Counted from the stretch's first letter, positions 26,361 through 35,627 are shown. The stretch is 36,815 nucleotides of DNA from Novosphingobium sp. (GCF_030696665.1 NZ_JAUYRV010000006.1:1-36815); one strand, 5' to 3'. Notes: generated from the sequence alone by a model not told the origin. Numbers and translations: made by a program.

Positions 26361-27161
26361 ATGGCAATGATCTTGAACCCATCGGAAAGAGCAGGCGGAA
26401 TCGGGCAGGTGACTGCGCGGTTTAACCTGCTGCGTGAAGAAGTCGCGCGTCGCGGTGCGCTGGCGCTGCAGCCGCGTCCACAAGGTGTGCACGGGCCGAA
26501 ATGGCAGGCCTTGCTTGGTGAACTGCGCACGCCGGTTGAGCATTGGCAAGCCACGCGCCAACCGCGCGCTACGGATGAATCGACCGCGCCCTCGCGCCCG
26601 GTCATGCTGCTCCCCGGCTTCGGCACGCATCCTGTGCGGATGAAGCCGCTCGGCCGCGCGCTCGAAGCCGCCGGACACCGCGTCAGCGATTGGGGCCTCG
26701 GCTTCAACTTCGGGCCGAGCGAGGACCGCTTCGAACGCTTGTGCGAGCGTGTAGTGGCGATGGCGCGCAAGGAAGGCGAACCGCTGGTGCTGGTCGGCTG
26801 GAGCCTTGGCGGCATCTTCGCGCGGGAAGTGGCACGCATGCACCCTGAAGCGGTGCGGCTGGTCGTCACGATGGGCACGCCCTTTTCCGGAGACCGCCGC
26901 GCCAACAACGCATGGCGCGCTTATCAGTTGATCGCGGGCCATTCAGTGGACGAACCGCCCATCGGCGCAGAAATGTCGGTCAAGCCCCCGGTGCCCACCG
27001 TCGCCCTTTGGAGCGCCCGCGACGGCATCGTCTCGCCCCGTTCCGCTTGCGGTCGCAAGGGTGAGCGGGATCTTGCCGTGCCCATGCGCTGCACGCATCT
27101 GGGTTTTGCTGCGCATCCCGATGTGGCGGCGATGCTCCGGAGGCTTGTTGCGGCGTATTGA
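26361..27161 (+). CDS. Alpha/beta-fold hydrolase (esterase/lipase type)
   Basis: 266 residues from ATG 26361; ATG 26367 is an alternative. No signal peptide is visible. After a 75-residue N-terminal extension rich in Arg and Gln, the fold begins with PVMLLPGFGTHPVRM, which holds the oxyanion hole. The triad is Ser148 in GWSLGG, Asp221 in SARDGIV and His246 in CTHLGF. Cys230 and Cys244 near the site may pair. The GFGT...RMKPLGRALEAAGHRV pattern resembles triacylglycerol-lipase-like proteins of the PGAP1/LipA-acetyltransferase group. Substrate unknown. It stands alone between DUF3617 and the convergent rnhA. Confidence 0.85.
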   Translation: MAMILNPSERAGGIGQVTARFNLLREEVARRGALALQPRPQGVHGPKWQALLGELRTPVEHWQATRQPRATDESTAPSRPVMLLPGFGTHPVRMKPLGRALEAAGHRVSDWGLGFNFGPSEDRFERLCERVVAMARKEGEPLVLVGWSLGGIFAREVARMHPEAVRLVVTMGTPFSGDRRANNAWRAYQLIAGHSVDEPPIGAEMSVKPPVPTVALWSARDGIVSPRSACGRKGERDLAVPMRCTHLGFAAHPDVAAMLRRLVAAY

Positions 27162-27196
27162 GGCGGCCGGGGCGCGGCTGGATTGTCGGCAGCCCC

Positions 27197-27628
27197 TCAG
27201 GCTGCAATCGCCGCGTCGCTCGCCAGTTTGTCCACCCGCTCATTCTCGGGGTGGCCATCGTGGCCTTTTACCCAAACCCATTCGATCTTGTGCGGGCGCA
27301 CCGCGTCCACCAGAAGGCGCCACAGGTCTTCGTTTTTCACCGGCTTGTTGTCAGCGGTTTTCCAGCCCTTTTTCTGCCAGCCGAAGATCCATTTGGTGAT
27401 GCCGTCGAGCACATATTTGCTGTCCGTGTGGAGCGTCACCTGACAGGGCTGCTTGAGCGCCTGCAGCGCCTGGATTGCCGCCATCAGTTCCATACGGTTG
27501 TTGGTCGTGTCCTTTTCGGACCCTGCCATCTCCCGCTCATGCTCGCCAATGCGCAGCAGCGCGCCCCAGCCGCCTTTGCCGGGATTGCCCTTGCACGCGC
27601 CGTCGGTGAAGATCTGAACGTGCTTCAT
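27197..27628 (-). CDS. rnhA: Ribonuclease HI
   Basis: 143 residues from ATG 27628, overlapping the thrB stop by four bases (ATGA). All four metal-binding acids are present: Asp9 in [11 protein letters not shown], Glu47 in NNRMELMA, Asp69 in HTDSKYV and Asp133 in ERVDKLA, plus His123 in [10 protein letters not shown]. The enzyme cuts the RNA strand of RNA-DNA hybrids, removing Okazaki primers and R-loops. The basic handle region ([18 protein letters not shown]) is present as in E. coli. It is the last gene of ispH-thrB-rnhA. Confidence 0.97.
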   Translation of the reverse strand: MKHVQIFTDGACKGNPGKGGWGALLRIGEHEREMAGSEKDTTNNRMELMAAIQALQALKQPCQVTLHTDSKYVLDGITKWIFGWQKKGWKTADNKPVKNEDLWRLLVDAVRPHKIEWVWVKGHDGHPENERVDKLASDAAIAA

Positions 27629-28596
27629 GCAAATACTCCGGGATTGGCGGCGTAAAACTCAAGCCGCCGCGCAAAGGCCATCGGGTCTTTGCGCATCACC
27701 AGCGCATCGGCAGGCGTGTTCAGCCAATCATAGGCACGGCTGGAAGTGAAGCGCAGAGCCGCGCCCTGGGCGAGCAATGGCAGTGCGGCGCGCTCCTGAT
27801 CCGATAGCGGGCGCACCGCCTCATACCCCGCCAGCAATGCGCGCGAGATATCGGCGTCAAATGTCTCCCCCGAGGCATCGAAACACCACGCCGCATGCGT
27901 TACCGCCACATCATAGGCCATCAGGTCGTTGCAGGCGAAGTAGAAGTCGATCAACCCGCTCACCCTGTCCCCGCGCATCAGCACGTTGTCGGGGAACAGG
28001 TCTGCGTGGATCACCGATTGCGGCAGGTCTGCGGGCCAAGCGGCCGCCACCTTGGGCAGATGCTCGGCCACCAGCCCGGCCAGTGCTGGATCGATGATGG
28101 CCAGTCCGTCCTGGCCACAGGCATCGAACAGACGCTGCCACTCGGCCAACCCCATGCCATTGGCGCGTGTGCCGGCAAAGTCCGCCGCCGCATGATGCAT
28201 CTGCGCCAGCGCCGCTCCCACAGCGCGGGCCTGCTCCACGGTCGGCTCGCTCACAGAAACGCCGGGCAGGAATTCGATCAGCGCCAGCGCCTTTTCGCCC
28301 CGCTTGCGATAGAGCGCGCCTTCGCGGTCATGGATAGTGCGTGGCACCGGGCAGCCCTTGGCCGCAAGGTGATCGAGCAGTGAGAGGAAATAGGGCAGAT
28401 CCTCCAACTCGATGCGGAACTCGTACATCGTCAGGATGAAGCGCGCGCCCGATCCATCGCGCCCGGTCGTCTCCAGCAGCCAGTTGGAATTGGACACGCC
28501 CTCGGCAATGCCCTTGGCCGAGACCAGCTCGCCCACGTCAAATTCATTCACAAGCGCGGCCATCTCTTCCGCGCCGATCTGGGTGTAAACCGCCAT
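27625..28596 (-). CDS. thrB: Homoserine kinase (ThrB II, aminoglycoside-phosphotransferase fold)
   Basis: 323 residues from ATG 28596. It belongs to the protein-kinase-like homoserine kinase found in alphaproteobacteria and Pseudomonas, not to the GHMP-type ThrB of E. coli. [15 protein letters not shown] near the N-terminus is the ATP-binding loop; [12 protein letters not shown] is the catalytic Brenner-type motif, and [11 protein letters not shown] carries the metal-binding Asp. The enzyme phosphorylates L-homoserine with ATP for threonine synthesis. It begins 13 bases after ispH and overlaps rnhA, an order conserved in the class. Confidence 0.93.
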   Translation of the reverse strand: MAVYTQIGAEEMAALVNEFDVGELVSAKGIAEGVSNSNWLLETTGRDGSGARFILTMYEFRIELEDLPYFLSLLDHLAAKGCPVPRTIHDREGALYRKRGEKALALIEFLPGVSVSEPTVEQARAVGAALAQMHHAAADFAGTRANGMGLAEWQRLFDACGQDGLAIIDPALAGLVAEHLPKVAAAWPADLPQSVIHADLFPDNVLMRGDRVSGLIDFYFACNDLMAYDVAVTHAAWCFDASGETFDADISRALLAGYEAVRPLSDQERAALPLLAQGAALRFTSSRAYDWLNTPADALVMRKDPMAFARRLEFYAANPGVFA

Positions 28597-28609
28597 TATA
28601 TCAGTGCTT

Positions 28610-29578
28610 TCAGTCGAGCAGCTGGCGCGGCAGCTTGAACACCATCTTTTCCTCGGCGGTGGTCACGGTTTCCTCGGTCACGTTGCGCAACGTGCCGATC
28701 TTTGCCACCACTTCGCGCACCAGCACTTCGGGCGCAGAGGCCCCTGCCGTCACGCCCAGCGTGGTCACGCCGTCCAGCCATTCAGGCTCAATCTCGTTCG
28801 CGCGCTGGATCAGCCGTGAACGCGTGCCCATGCGTTCAGCCACTTCGACCAGCCGCAGCGAATTGGAGCTGTTGGGAGCGCCGATCACCAGCAGCAGATC
28901 ACATTCCCCGGCAATCGCCTTCACCGCTTCCTGCCGGTTCGATGTGGCATAGCAGATGTCCTCTGCCTTCGGCCCGACGATCTGCGGAAACTTTGCCCGC
29001 AGCGCCTCCACGATTTCGCGCGTGTCGTCCACCGAAAGCGTGGTCTGCGTCAGGAAGGCCAGCGGCGTGTCTGCCGCAAAGTCCAGCTTGGCCACATCGG
29101 CCACAGTCTCGACCAAGGTGATCGTGCCAACTGGAACCTGACCCATCGTGCCAATCACTTCGGGGTGCCCCTTGTGCCCCACAAACAGGATGTGCCGCCC
29201 GGCTTCTACCTGCCGTTCAGCCTGCCGGTGGACCTTTGACACCAGTGGGCAGGTGGCATCCAGCCAGTCCAGCCCCCGCTCGGTCGCGTCCTGCGGCACC
29301 ACTTTGGGCACGCCATGCGCGGAAAACACTACCGGCGCGCCATCGGGCACCTGATCCAGTTCTTCCACAAAGATCGCGCCCTTGGCTTTCAGGCCGTCGA
29401 CCACAAAGCGGTTATGCACGATCTCATGCCGCACATAGACGGGTGCGCCATAGCGCTCGATCGCGCGTTCGACGATTTCGATTGCGCGGTCCACTCCGGC
29501 GCAGAAGCCACGCGGGGCGGCAATAAGCAGGCGAATAGGGGCCGTTCCGGCGGCGACATCTGGCAAGCTGGCGTTCAT
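28610..29578 (-). CDS. ispH: 4-hydroxy-3-methylbut-2-enyl diphosphate reductase
   Basis: 322 residues from ATG 29578; a start at 29650 in the same frame adds a poor, basic extension. The three iron-sulfur cysteines are Cys26 in [11 protein letters not shown], Cys110 in [11 protein letters not shown] and Cys209 in [10 protein letters not shown]. The HGV in [10 protein letters not shown] and the [10 protein letters not shown] segment form the substrate site, and the catalytic Glu is in [11 protein letters not shown]...E region's neighbourhood as usual for the family. The enzyme makes IPP and DMAPP from HMBPP in the last step of the non-mevalonate isoprenoid pathway. It is first in ispH-thrB-rnhA. 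No strong Shine-Dalgarno is seen. Confidence 0.97.
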   Translation of the reverse strand: MNASLPDVAAGTAPIRLLIAAPRGFCAGVDRAIEIVERAIERYGAPVYVRHEIVHNRFVVDGLKAKGAIFVEELDQVPDGAPVVFSAHGVPKVVPQDATERGLDWLDATCPLVSKVHRQAERQVEAGRHILFVGHKGHPEVIGTMGQVPVGTITLVETVADVAKLDFAADTPLAFLTQTTLSVDDTREIVEALRAKFPQIVGPKAEDICYATSNRQEAVKAIAGECDLLLVIGAPNSSNSLRLVEVAERMGTRSRLIQRANEIEPEWLDGVTTLGVTAGASAPEVLVREVVAKIGTLRNVTEETVTTAEEKMVFKLPRQLLD

Positions 29579-29698
29579 GCAGCCGCACTTAGCAGCAACC
29601 AAAGCCCACCGCCATTGCCGAAAGCCACTGCGGCGATTAGAGGTGGCCAAAATTCCGGTGCCCCACGCGCCACATGCGACCTTAAGGATACAGTGCCC

Positions 29699-30361
29699 AT
29701 GAACGCATCCGCCCGCCGTTTTGCCCTTCTGGGCGCTCCGCTCGTTGCGGCGCTGGCGCTTTCGGCATGTGGCGGCAAAAGCGGCGAACTGGTGGTCGAT
29801 GATGCCGTGGGCGTCACCGCGCTGCGCGATCCGTGCCCGCGTGTTGGCATTCCTGATTACACCGGCGATGTGACCACTTTCACCGCACCGGGCCGCACCG
29901 ATTCGGCCTCAATCGATGTCGAAGCGGTCATCACCAACTTGCGTGCGCAGTGCACCGATGGCGAAAAGCTTTACTCTGTCGCCAGCTTCGATGTGCTGGC
30001 CCGCCGCACCAACACCAGCGGCGCACGCCGCGTCGAACTGCCCTACTTTTCCACCGTGATCCGTGGTGGCAACATCGTTGTTGCCAAGCGTCTGGGCAAA
30101 GTCGTGATCGAGTTCGCCGACGGACAGGCCCGCGCCAGTGCGAAGGGCCAAGCCGCCGCCTATGTCGAAAAGGCCGAAGCTTCGCTGCCTGAAGATATGG
30201 TCGATCGCATCACGCGCAAGCGCCGCGCCGGGGATCAGGACGCTGCCGTCGATCCGCTCTCGCAGCCAGACGTAAAGGCCGCACTTGCCCGCGCCAACTT
30301 CGAACTGCTCGTTGGCTTCCAACTGACCGATGCGCAATTGCAGTTCAACGTCCGCAAATAA
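29699..30361 (+). CDS. Putative lipoprotein of unknown function
   Basis: 220 residues from ATG 29699, with AAGGA about 10 bases upstream; an open frame from 29315 runs antisense to ispH and is rejected. The signal [20 protein letters not shown] ends in lipobox LSAC at Cys24. The mature part has two cysteines (DPCPRVG and RAQCTDG) and a mixed alpha/beta look, including [20 protein letters not shown] and a C-terminal [20 protein letters not shown]. No named family is recognised. It is divergent from ispH across 120 bases and followed by a palindromic repeat. A role in the cell envelope is inferred only from the lipid anchor. Confidence 0.78.
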   Translation: MNASARRFALLGAPLVAALALSACGGKSGELVVDDAVGVTALRDPCPRVGIPDYTGDVTTFTAPGRTDSASIDVEAVITNLRAQCTDGEKLYSVASFDVLARRTNTSGARRVELPYFSTVIRGGNIVVAKRLGKVVIEFADGQARASAKGQAAAYVEKAEASLPEDMVDRITRKRRAGDQDAAVDPLSQPDVKAALARANFELLVGFQLTDAQLQFNVRK

Positions 30362-30373
30362 AGCAGTTGTTCT

Positions 30374-30395
30374 CCCCTCCCGCAGGCGGGAGGGG
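30374..30395 (+). repeat. Single REP-like palindrome (family A)
   Basis: A perfect CCCCTCCCGC-AG-GCGGGAGGGG palindrome identical in its arms to the two at 5369 and 5455. It continues TCGGGGGTGGGC, like the left copy there (TTAGGGGAGGGC), so it has the same orientation. It lies 12 bases after the lipoprotein stop and 82 bases before argS; it may act as a 3' end stabiliser. Confidence 0.75.
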
Positions 30396-30477
30396 TCGGG
30401 GGTGGGCTGTCCCCAGCTAAAACTGACTGCAAACCAATCCCTTTCGCTTGCGGAGAGATTGGGCTAACCGCGCGGCC

Positions 30478-32226
30478 ATGACTGACGCCCGGATCAACCT
30501 TCACGCCGATTTCGCATCGGTAATCGACACTGCGCTAACCGCGCTCGAAGCCGCCGGTACCCTGCCTGCAGGCCTGCCACGCGGCGCGGTTACGTGTGAA
30601 CCCCCGCGCGATCCTTCGCATGGTGATCTGTCCACCAACGCCGCGATGGTGCTGGCCAAGCCTGCCGGAACCAACCCGCGCGCTCTGGCCGCTTTGCTGG
30701 TGGCCGAACTGGAAAAAGAACCCCGCGTGGTCTCGGCTGAAATCGCCGGGCCCGGCTTCATCAACCTGCGCCTGACCGACGATGCATGGCGCGGCGAACT
30801 CGCCCTGATCGCGCAGAGCGCTGCGGATTATGGCCGCTCGCAGATGGGTGGCGGCAGGGTCGTGAATGTCGAATACGTCTCGGCCAACCCCACCGGCCCG
30901 ATGCACATGGGCCATTGCCGTGGCGCGGTGGTGGGCGATGCGCTGGCGGATCTGCTGGCCTATGCCGGGCACAAGGTCATCAAGGAATACTATGTCAACG
31001 ATGCGGGTGCGCAGGTCGATGTGCTCGCCCGCTCGGTTCACATGCGGTATCTTGAGGCACTGGGACAGAGCATCGAAATTCCCGAAGGCCTCTATCCGGG
31101 CGATTACCTCGTCCCCGTGGGCCAGGCGCTGGTCGAGGAATTTGGCGATACCTACAAGGAAGCGCCAGAATCCGACTGGCTGATCCTGTTCCGCACGCGC
31201 GCCGTGGCCGCGATGATGGACATGATCCGCGCCGATCTGGCCACGCTCGGCATTCGCCACGATCTGTTCTCGTCCGAAGCCGAACTGCAGGCCTCGGGCA
31301 AGGTCGATGCGGCTGAGCAATACTTGCGCAGCCACGATCTGATCTATGATGGCCTGCTGGAAGCGCCCAAGGGCAAGACGCTGGACGATTGGGAGCCGGT
31401 TGAACTGCCGCTGTTCCGGTCCACCAAATTCGGTGACGATCAGGACCGCCCGATCAAGAAATCGAACGGCGCGTGGACCTATTTCGGCGCTGACCTCGCC
31501 TATCACTTCCAGAAGTCGCAAAACGCCGATGCGCTGGTGGACATCTGGGGCGCGGATCACGCCGGAACGGTCAAACGGATCAAGGCGGCTGTCGCTGCTC
31601 TGACCAGCGCCGAAGGTGGCACGGCAAAGCCTTTTGAAGTCAAACTGGTGCAGATGGTGCAGCTACTGCGCGATGGCCAACCGGTGAAAATGTCCAAGCG
31701 GGCCGGAACTTTCGTAACCCTTTCGGATGTTGTTGATGAAGTCGGCAAGGACGTGGTGCGCTTCACCATGCTCACGCGTAAGCCCGATGCGCAGATGGAC
31801 TTTGACTTTGCCAAGGTGGTTGAAGCCAGCAAGGATAACCCTGTTTTCTACGTCCAGTACGCCCATGCGCGCATCTGCCGGAACCTGAAAAAGGGCGCAG
31901 ATGAAGGGTTTATGCCCTCGGCAGAGAACCTTGGCCTGCTGGGTGAAGAGGAACTGGCGCTGGTCAAACTCGCCGCACAGTTCCCGCGCACTGTCGAAGC
32001 TGCTGCCGTTGCGCGCGAACCGCACCGCATCGCGTTCTTCCTGCATGACCTCGCCTCGGCGTTCCATTCCTACTACAATTTGGGGAATGACCGGCCCGAG
32101 AAGCGGTTCATTGTGGCACATGACTCCGCTTTGACCGCAGCCCGCCTTTTCCTTGCCGCGCAAATCGGGCAAGTAGTCCGCAATGGCCTTGCGCTGCTTG
32201 GCGTAGTGGCTGCCGAAGAACTTTGA
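30478..32226 (+). CDS. argS: Arginyl-tRNA synthetase
   Basis: 582 residues from ATG 30478; the open frame reaches back to 30448 without a better start. The class I signature HMGH is at 143-146 in NPTGPMHMGHCRGA, and KMSK at 404-407 in KMSKRAGTFV. The N-terminal Add-1 domain (about 1-100) and the C-terminal DALR anticodon-binding domain (FFLHDLASAFHSYYN and onward) complete the chain. It charges tRNA-Arg with arginine. An imperfect palindrome with arms CCAATC (30434) and GATTGG (30457) is in its leader. It heads argS-SPOR-nagZ-scpAB-tatABC, a conserved alphaproteobacterial order; the next gene starts 29 bases later. Confidence 0.97.
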   Translation: MTDARINLHADFASVIDTALTALEAAGTLPAGLPRGAVTCEPPRDPSHGDLSTNAAMVLAKPAGTNPRALAALLVAELEKEPRVVSAEIAGPGFINLRLTDDAWRGELALIAQSAADYGRSQMGGGRVVNVEYVSANPTGPMHMGHCRGAVVGDALADLLAYAGHKVIKEYYVNDAGAQVDVLARSVHMRYLEALGQSIEIPEGLYPGDYLVPVGQALVEEFGDTYKEAPESDWLILFRTRAVAAMMDMIRADLATLGIRHDLFSSEAELQASGKVDAAEQYLRSHDLIYDGLLEAPKGKTLDDWEPVELPLFRSTKFGDDQDRPIKKSNGAWTYFGADLAYHFQKSQNADALVDIWGADHAGTVKRIKAAVAALTSAEGGTAKPFEVKLVQMVQLLRDGQPVKMSKRAGTFVTLSDVVDEVGKDVVRFTMLTRKPDAQMDFDFAKVVEASKDNPVFYVQYAHARICRNLKKGADEGFMPSAENLGLLGEEELALVKLAAQFPRTVEAAAVAREPHRIAFFLHDLASAFHSYYNLGNDRPEKRFIVAHDSALTAARLFLAAQIGQVVRNGLALLGVVAAEEL

Positions 32227-32255
32227 CGTCACGGATTTTGGGGCAGGGACAAGAC

Positions 32256-33041
32256 ATGCACGGCGATGATGACCAGAACGACTGGGACAACAAGACGGTG
32301 CTGCAGCCTGAAGGGCTGAAGCCGTTCAGCGTTTCCGAGGAGCTGGACGAAGCAGTAGATGGTGCCCGCGATACATCGCTCGACGCCGAGAACGCTGCGC
32401 GCCTTGCTTTGGGTGATGAAGAACGCCTGCCTTGGCTCGAAAGCGCCGATGACGTTGATGGTGAAGAGGAAGACAGCGGCAACGGTCGGTTGATCGGCTT
32501 CGCGCTCGCTGGCCTTCTTGCACTCGCCGCACTGATTGGTGGCATCTGGTATGCCAGCAACCGCAATTCGGTGGCCAACAATGCCGATGGCAGCCTGATT
32601 GAGGCGAGCAAGGAACCCTACAAGGTCGCGCCCAGTGATCCGGGCGGCAAGACTTTCGCAGGGACCGGCGATTCCAGCTTCAAGGTGAGCGAGGGCGAAA
32701 AGCCTGCTGCCAACCTTGCCGGCTCAGCCTCGCCCGCGCCTGCAGCATCGCCTTCGGCAAAACCCAGCGCCTCGGCCTCGGCAGCAGCCGCAGCTCCGGC
32801 AACAGGCGGCGTCGGTGTGCAGGTTGGCGCGTTCTCGTCCAACGCCACTGCCGAAGCTGGCTGGCAAAAGCTGGTGGGCAACCACGAAGCACTCAAGGGC
32901 CTCTCGCACCGCGTAATCGAAGGCAAGGCCGACATCGGCACCGTTTATCGCCTGCAAGCAGTTGCGGGCGATGGCGCTGCCGCCGATGCGCTGTGCCGCA
33001 AGTTGCAGGCCGGTGGCCTCAAGTGCCAGGTAAAGCGCTGA
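32256..33041 (+). CDS. SPOR-domain membrane protein
   Basis: 261 residues from ATG 32256, with CAGGGA 7 bases upstream; a TTG at 32223 overlapping argS is possible. The first 85 residues are acidic and cytoplasmic (MHGDDDQNDWDNK start). One membrane helix covers about 87-108 (IGFALAGLLALAALIGGIWY). A Pro/Ala/Ser linker follows. The C-terminal SPOR domain (about 188-261) starts GGVGVQVGAFSSNATAEAGW and ends GGLKCQVKR. SPOR domains bind denuded glycan strands at the septum, so a role in cell division is likely. It resembles FtsN in layout but is not claimed as its equivalent. It lies before nagZ, another peptidoglycan gene. Confidence 0.87.
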   Translation: MHGDDDQNDWDNKTVLQPEGLKPFSVSEELDEAVDGARDTSLDAENAARLALGDEERLPWLESADDVDGEEEDSGNGRLIGFALAGLLALAALIGGIWYASNRNSVANNADGSLIEASKEPYKVAPSDPGGKTFAGTGDSSFKVSEGEKPAANLAGSASPAPAASPSAKPSASASAAAAAPATGGVGVQVGAFSSNATAEAGWQKLVGNHEALKGLSHRVIEGKADIGTVYRLQAVAGDGAAADALCRKLQAGGLKCQVKR

Positions 33042-33053
33042 GCTGAAATCAAT

Positions 33054-33115
33054 CCTCCCCGTTTTTGCAAAGCACAAATGGGGAGGTGGCAGTCCAAAGG
33101 GCTGATGCAGGGGTA
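33054..33115. repeat. Double-hairpin palindromic repeat (family D)
   Basis: CCTCCCC (33054-33060) pairs with GGGGAGG (33080-33086) around a loop containing TTTGC and GCACAAA. It is followed by GGCAGTCCAAAGGGCTGATGC, a second small hairpin CAGTCC/GGGCTG, and then AGGGG. This two-part layout is one I associate with sphingomonad intergenic repeats. It sits 13 bases after the SPOR gene and may end its transcript before nagZ. Confidence 0.6.
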
Positions 33116-33171
33116 AATTCTAAGCCCCCTTTTCCCCCACCATCACCGCAACTGCCCTTGCAAAACTGGCA

Positions 33172-34209
33172 ATGCTGCGCGATTCCTCGGCAATGCTACC
33201 CGCCATCTTCGGCCTGTCCGGCCCGGTCTTGACCGACGACGAACGCGCGTTCTTCCGCGACTCTGACCCTGCTGGGTACATCCTGTTCGGTCGCAACATC
33301 GAAAGCCGCGAACAGGTGCGCGCGCTGACTGACGATTTGCGAAGCATTCATGGGCGCGACCGCACGTTCATCTGCATCGATCAGGAGGGCGGCCGCGTCG
33401 CGCGGATGAAGCCACCGGTGTGGCTCCCCTATCCTGCGGGGGAGGCGTTTGACCGCCTCTATGACATAGCACCTGCCAGCGCCATCGAAGCCGCCCGGGC
33501 CAATGCCCACGCGCTCGGCCTCGATCTCGCCGAAGCCGGGATCAGCGTAGATTGCCTGCCTTTGCTCGATGTGCGCCAGCCCGGCGCGCATGACGTGATC
33601 GGGGACCGCGCCTTGGGCACGGAACCGATGCGTGTTGCGGCACTGGGTCGCGCGACGCTCGATGGTCTTGCCCGCGCCGGAATTGCGGGCGTTGTCAAAC
33701 ACATGCCGGGGCATGGCCGCTCGCTGGTGGACAGCCACAAGGAAACGCCGCTCGTCACCGCCTCGCCTGAGGAGCTGGAGCTGGACCTCGCGCCTTTCCG
33801 CACGCTGCGGAACGCCACCATCGGCATGACCGGCCACTTGCGCTTCACCGCTTGGGACGCCGAAAATCCCGCCACGCTCTCACGTTTCGTGATCGAGGAA
33901 GTGATCCGCAAGGCCATCGGCTTTGACGGCCTGTTGCTCACCGACGATCTGGACATGCAGGCGCTGGGTGGCGAGGTGCCAGATCGCGCCGCGCGGGCGC
34001 AGGCGGCAGGGTGTGATATAGCGCTGAATTGCTGGGCAAAAATGGACGATATGGTGGGCATCGCCAAGGCGCTCTCGCCCATGAGCGCGAAGACCGCCGA
34101 ACGTCTGGACCACGCGCTTGCCCCCACTGCGGCCTTTGATGGACCCAATCATCTTGCGGAACAGCAAACGCTTTTGGCCACCCGTGACCAGTTGCTGGCA
34201 CTGGCCTGA
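33172..34209 (+). CDS. nagZ: Beta-N-acetylhexosaminidase (glycoside hydrolase family 3)
   Basis: 345 residues from ATG 33172; ATG 33193 is possible, and neither has a clear Shine-Dalgarno. IDQEGGRVARM is the GH3 substrate-site motif. KHMPGHGRSLVDSHKETP (176-193) carries the catalytic His189 of the NagZ group, and LLTDDLDMQAL holds the nucleophilic aspartate (258/259). NagZ works in the cytoplasm, removing GlcNAc from anhydro-muropeptides in peptidoglycan recycling; in some species its products induce AmpC. There is no signal peptide, as expected. Its stop shares one base with the scpA start (TGATG). Confidence 0.95.
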   Translation: MLRDSSAMLPAIFGLSGPVLTDDERAFFRDSDPAGYILFGRNIESREQVRALTDDLRSIHGRDRTFICIDQEGGRVARMKPPVWLPYPAGEAFDRLYDIAPASAIEAARANAHALGLDLAEAGISVDCLPLLDVRQPGAHDVIGDRALGTEPMRVAALGRATLDGLARAGIAGVVKHMPGHGRSLVDSHKETPLVTASPEELELDLAPFRTLRNATIGMTGHLRFTAWDAENPATLSRFVIEEVIRKAIGFDGLLLTDDLDMQALGGEVPDRAARAQAAGCDIALNCWAKMDDMVGIAKALSPMSAKTAERLDHALAPTAAFDGPNHLAEQQTLLATRDQLLALA

Positions 34210-34997
34210 TGGAAGCTCTTGCCCTGTTTGATAGCGACGCCGAATGGACCGGCATTGCTTCGGCAGAAACCGGCGATGCGGCGCTCTATCTGGAACTGGA
34301 CGGCTGGGAAGGCCCGCTTGATTTGCTGCTGGAACTGGCCCGGCGGCAGAAAGTAGACCTGCGGAAAATCTCTATTCTTGAACTGGTTGGCCAGTATCTT
34401 GATTATATCGAGCAGGCCAAGGCGTTGAAGCTGGAACTGGCCGCCGACTATCTGGTGATGGCCGCGTGGCTCGCTTACCTCAAGTCGCTGCTGCTGCTGC
34501 CACGTGATCCCGAAGTGCAGCCAAGCCCCGAAGAATTGGCGTTGAAGCTGCAATTGCGGTTACAGCGACTGGGCGCGATGCGTGAGGCGGGTGCGCGGCT
34601 GATGGCGCGGGACCGGGTGGGTCGCGAGGTGTTTGTGCGTGGCGCGCCCGAAGGCTTGCGTGTGGATCGCAAGGCCTTGTGGAAGTGCGATGTTTTTGCG
34701 CTGATTCAGGCCTATGGCGGGATCAAGCATCGCAACCAGCCTGTGGTCCACATGGTGCGCGAGCGGGCGGTGATGACGCTTGATGCGGCGCTGGCGCGGG
34801 TATCGAAAATGCTCGGCGTGGCGATGGAATGGACCGATTTGCGGGCCTTCCTGCCGCTTGATGGCGACCCGATGTTGCGCAAATCTGCATTGGCTTCCAG
34901 TTTCCTTGCGGCGCTGGAACTGGCCAAGCAGGGCAGGGCAGAAATCGCGCAGGATCAAGCGTTTGGGCCGCTGATGTTGCGGGCAGCGCGCGGATGA
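34209..34997 (+). CDS. scpA: Segregation and condensation protein A
   Basis: 262 residues from ATG 34209, sharing one base with the nagZ stop. The kleisin signature is clear: LELDGWEGPLDLLLELARRQ, KVDLRKISILELVGQYLDYI and AADYLVMAAWLAYLKSLLLL in the N-terminal half. The C-terminal winged-helix part includes FLPLDGDPMLRKSALASSFL and LELAKQGRAEIAQDQAFGPL. ScpA bridges the SMC heads and, with ScpB, forms the condensin that organises the chromosome. Length is normal. The scpB start overlaps its stop by four bases (ATGA). Confidence 0.95.
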   Translation: MEALALFDSDAEWTGIASAETGDAALYLELDGWEGPLDLLLELARRQKVDLRKISILELVGQYLDYIEQAKALKLELAADYLVMAAWLAYLKSLLLLPRDPEVQPSPEELALKLQLRLQRLGAMREAGARLMARDRVGREVFVRGAPEGLRVDRKALWKCDVFALIQAYGGIKHRNQPVVHMVRERAVMTLDAALARVSKMLGVAMEWTDLRAFLPLDGDPMLRKSALASSFLAALELAKQGRAEIAQDQAFGPLMLRAARG

Positions 34998-35602
34998 CGC
35001 AACCGGATGACCTTGAACGCGCGGTTGAGGCGACGCTGTTTGCGTCCGAGCAACCTCTTACCGAACAAGAGATTTCTGCGCATCTTGAAGGCGCGGATGT
35101 TGGTGCATCCTTAACTGCACTGAGATGCACCTACGAGCACCGAGGCGTCCATCTGGTGGAGCGAGGAGGCCGCTGGCACTTCCAGACTGCGCCTGATCTG
35201 GCCCACCTGCTCCGCCGCGAAAAGGAAGAGCCAAGACGCCTTTCGCGCGCTGCGACAGAAGCCCTTGCGATCATCGCCTACCACGAACCTGTCAGCCGCG
35301 CCGAGATCGAAGCGATTCGCGGCGTGCAGACCGCCAAAGGCACTTTGGACGTTCTGCTGGAGGCTGGCTGGATACGTATTGCCGGGCGCCGCGAAGTTCC
35401 GGGGCGGCCTACGATCTATGCGACAACCCCCGAATTTCTAACGCATTTTGGCCTTCAATCGCGCCGCGATCTGCCCGGAATTGAGGAATTGCGGGCTGCG
35501 GGTCTGCTCGATCCGGTGGACGAGGCGTTTGCCGTCTTGACGGGGGGCGATGATGCGGACACGGAAACACTTGATCCGACTGACGAAGAAAGCGCGGATT
35601 GA
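34994..35602 (+). CDS. scpB: Segregation and condensation protein B
   Basis: 202 residues from ATG 34994. Two winged-helix domains are seen: the first with LERAVEATLFASEQPLTEQE, the second with LSRAATEALAIIAYHEPVSR and EAIRGVQTAKGTLDVLLEAG. The tail after GLLDPVDEAFAVL is acidic (DDADTETLDPTDEESAD). ScpB dimers bind the middle of ScpA in the SMC complex. The gene is coupled to scpA, as is usual. A 65-base gap to tatA follows. Confidence 0.95.
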   Translation: MTQPDDLERAVEATLFASEQPLTEQEISAHLEGADVGASLTALRCTYEHRGVHLVERGGRWHFQTAPDLAHLLRREKEEPRRLSRAATEALAIIAYHEPVSRAEIEAIRGVQTAKGTLDVLLEAGWIRIAGRREVPGRPTIYATTPEFLTHFGLQSRRDLPGIEELRAAGLLDPVDEAFAVLTGGDDADTETLDPTDEESAD

Positions 35603-35627
35603 AGCGATTGAATTGCTGGCAAGTGGG

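Noticed and set aside
27169..27196. GGGGC/GCCCC stem between the hydrolase and rnhA
   Set aside because: Five pairs with a long loop in G+C-rich sequence; expected by chance.
30434..30462. CCAATC/GATTGG palindrome in the argS leader as a T-box or attenuator
   Set aside because: Outer arms are perfect but the inner part pairs poorly, and no leader peptide or T-box motif is seen.
30535..31560. Open frame of 341 codons opposite argS
   Set aside because: Antisense to a clear argS with intact class I motifs.
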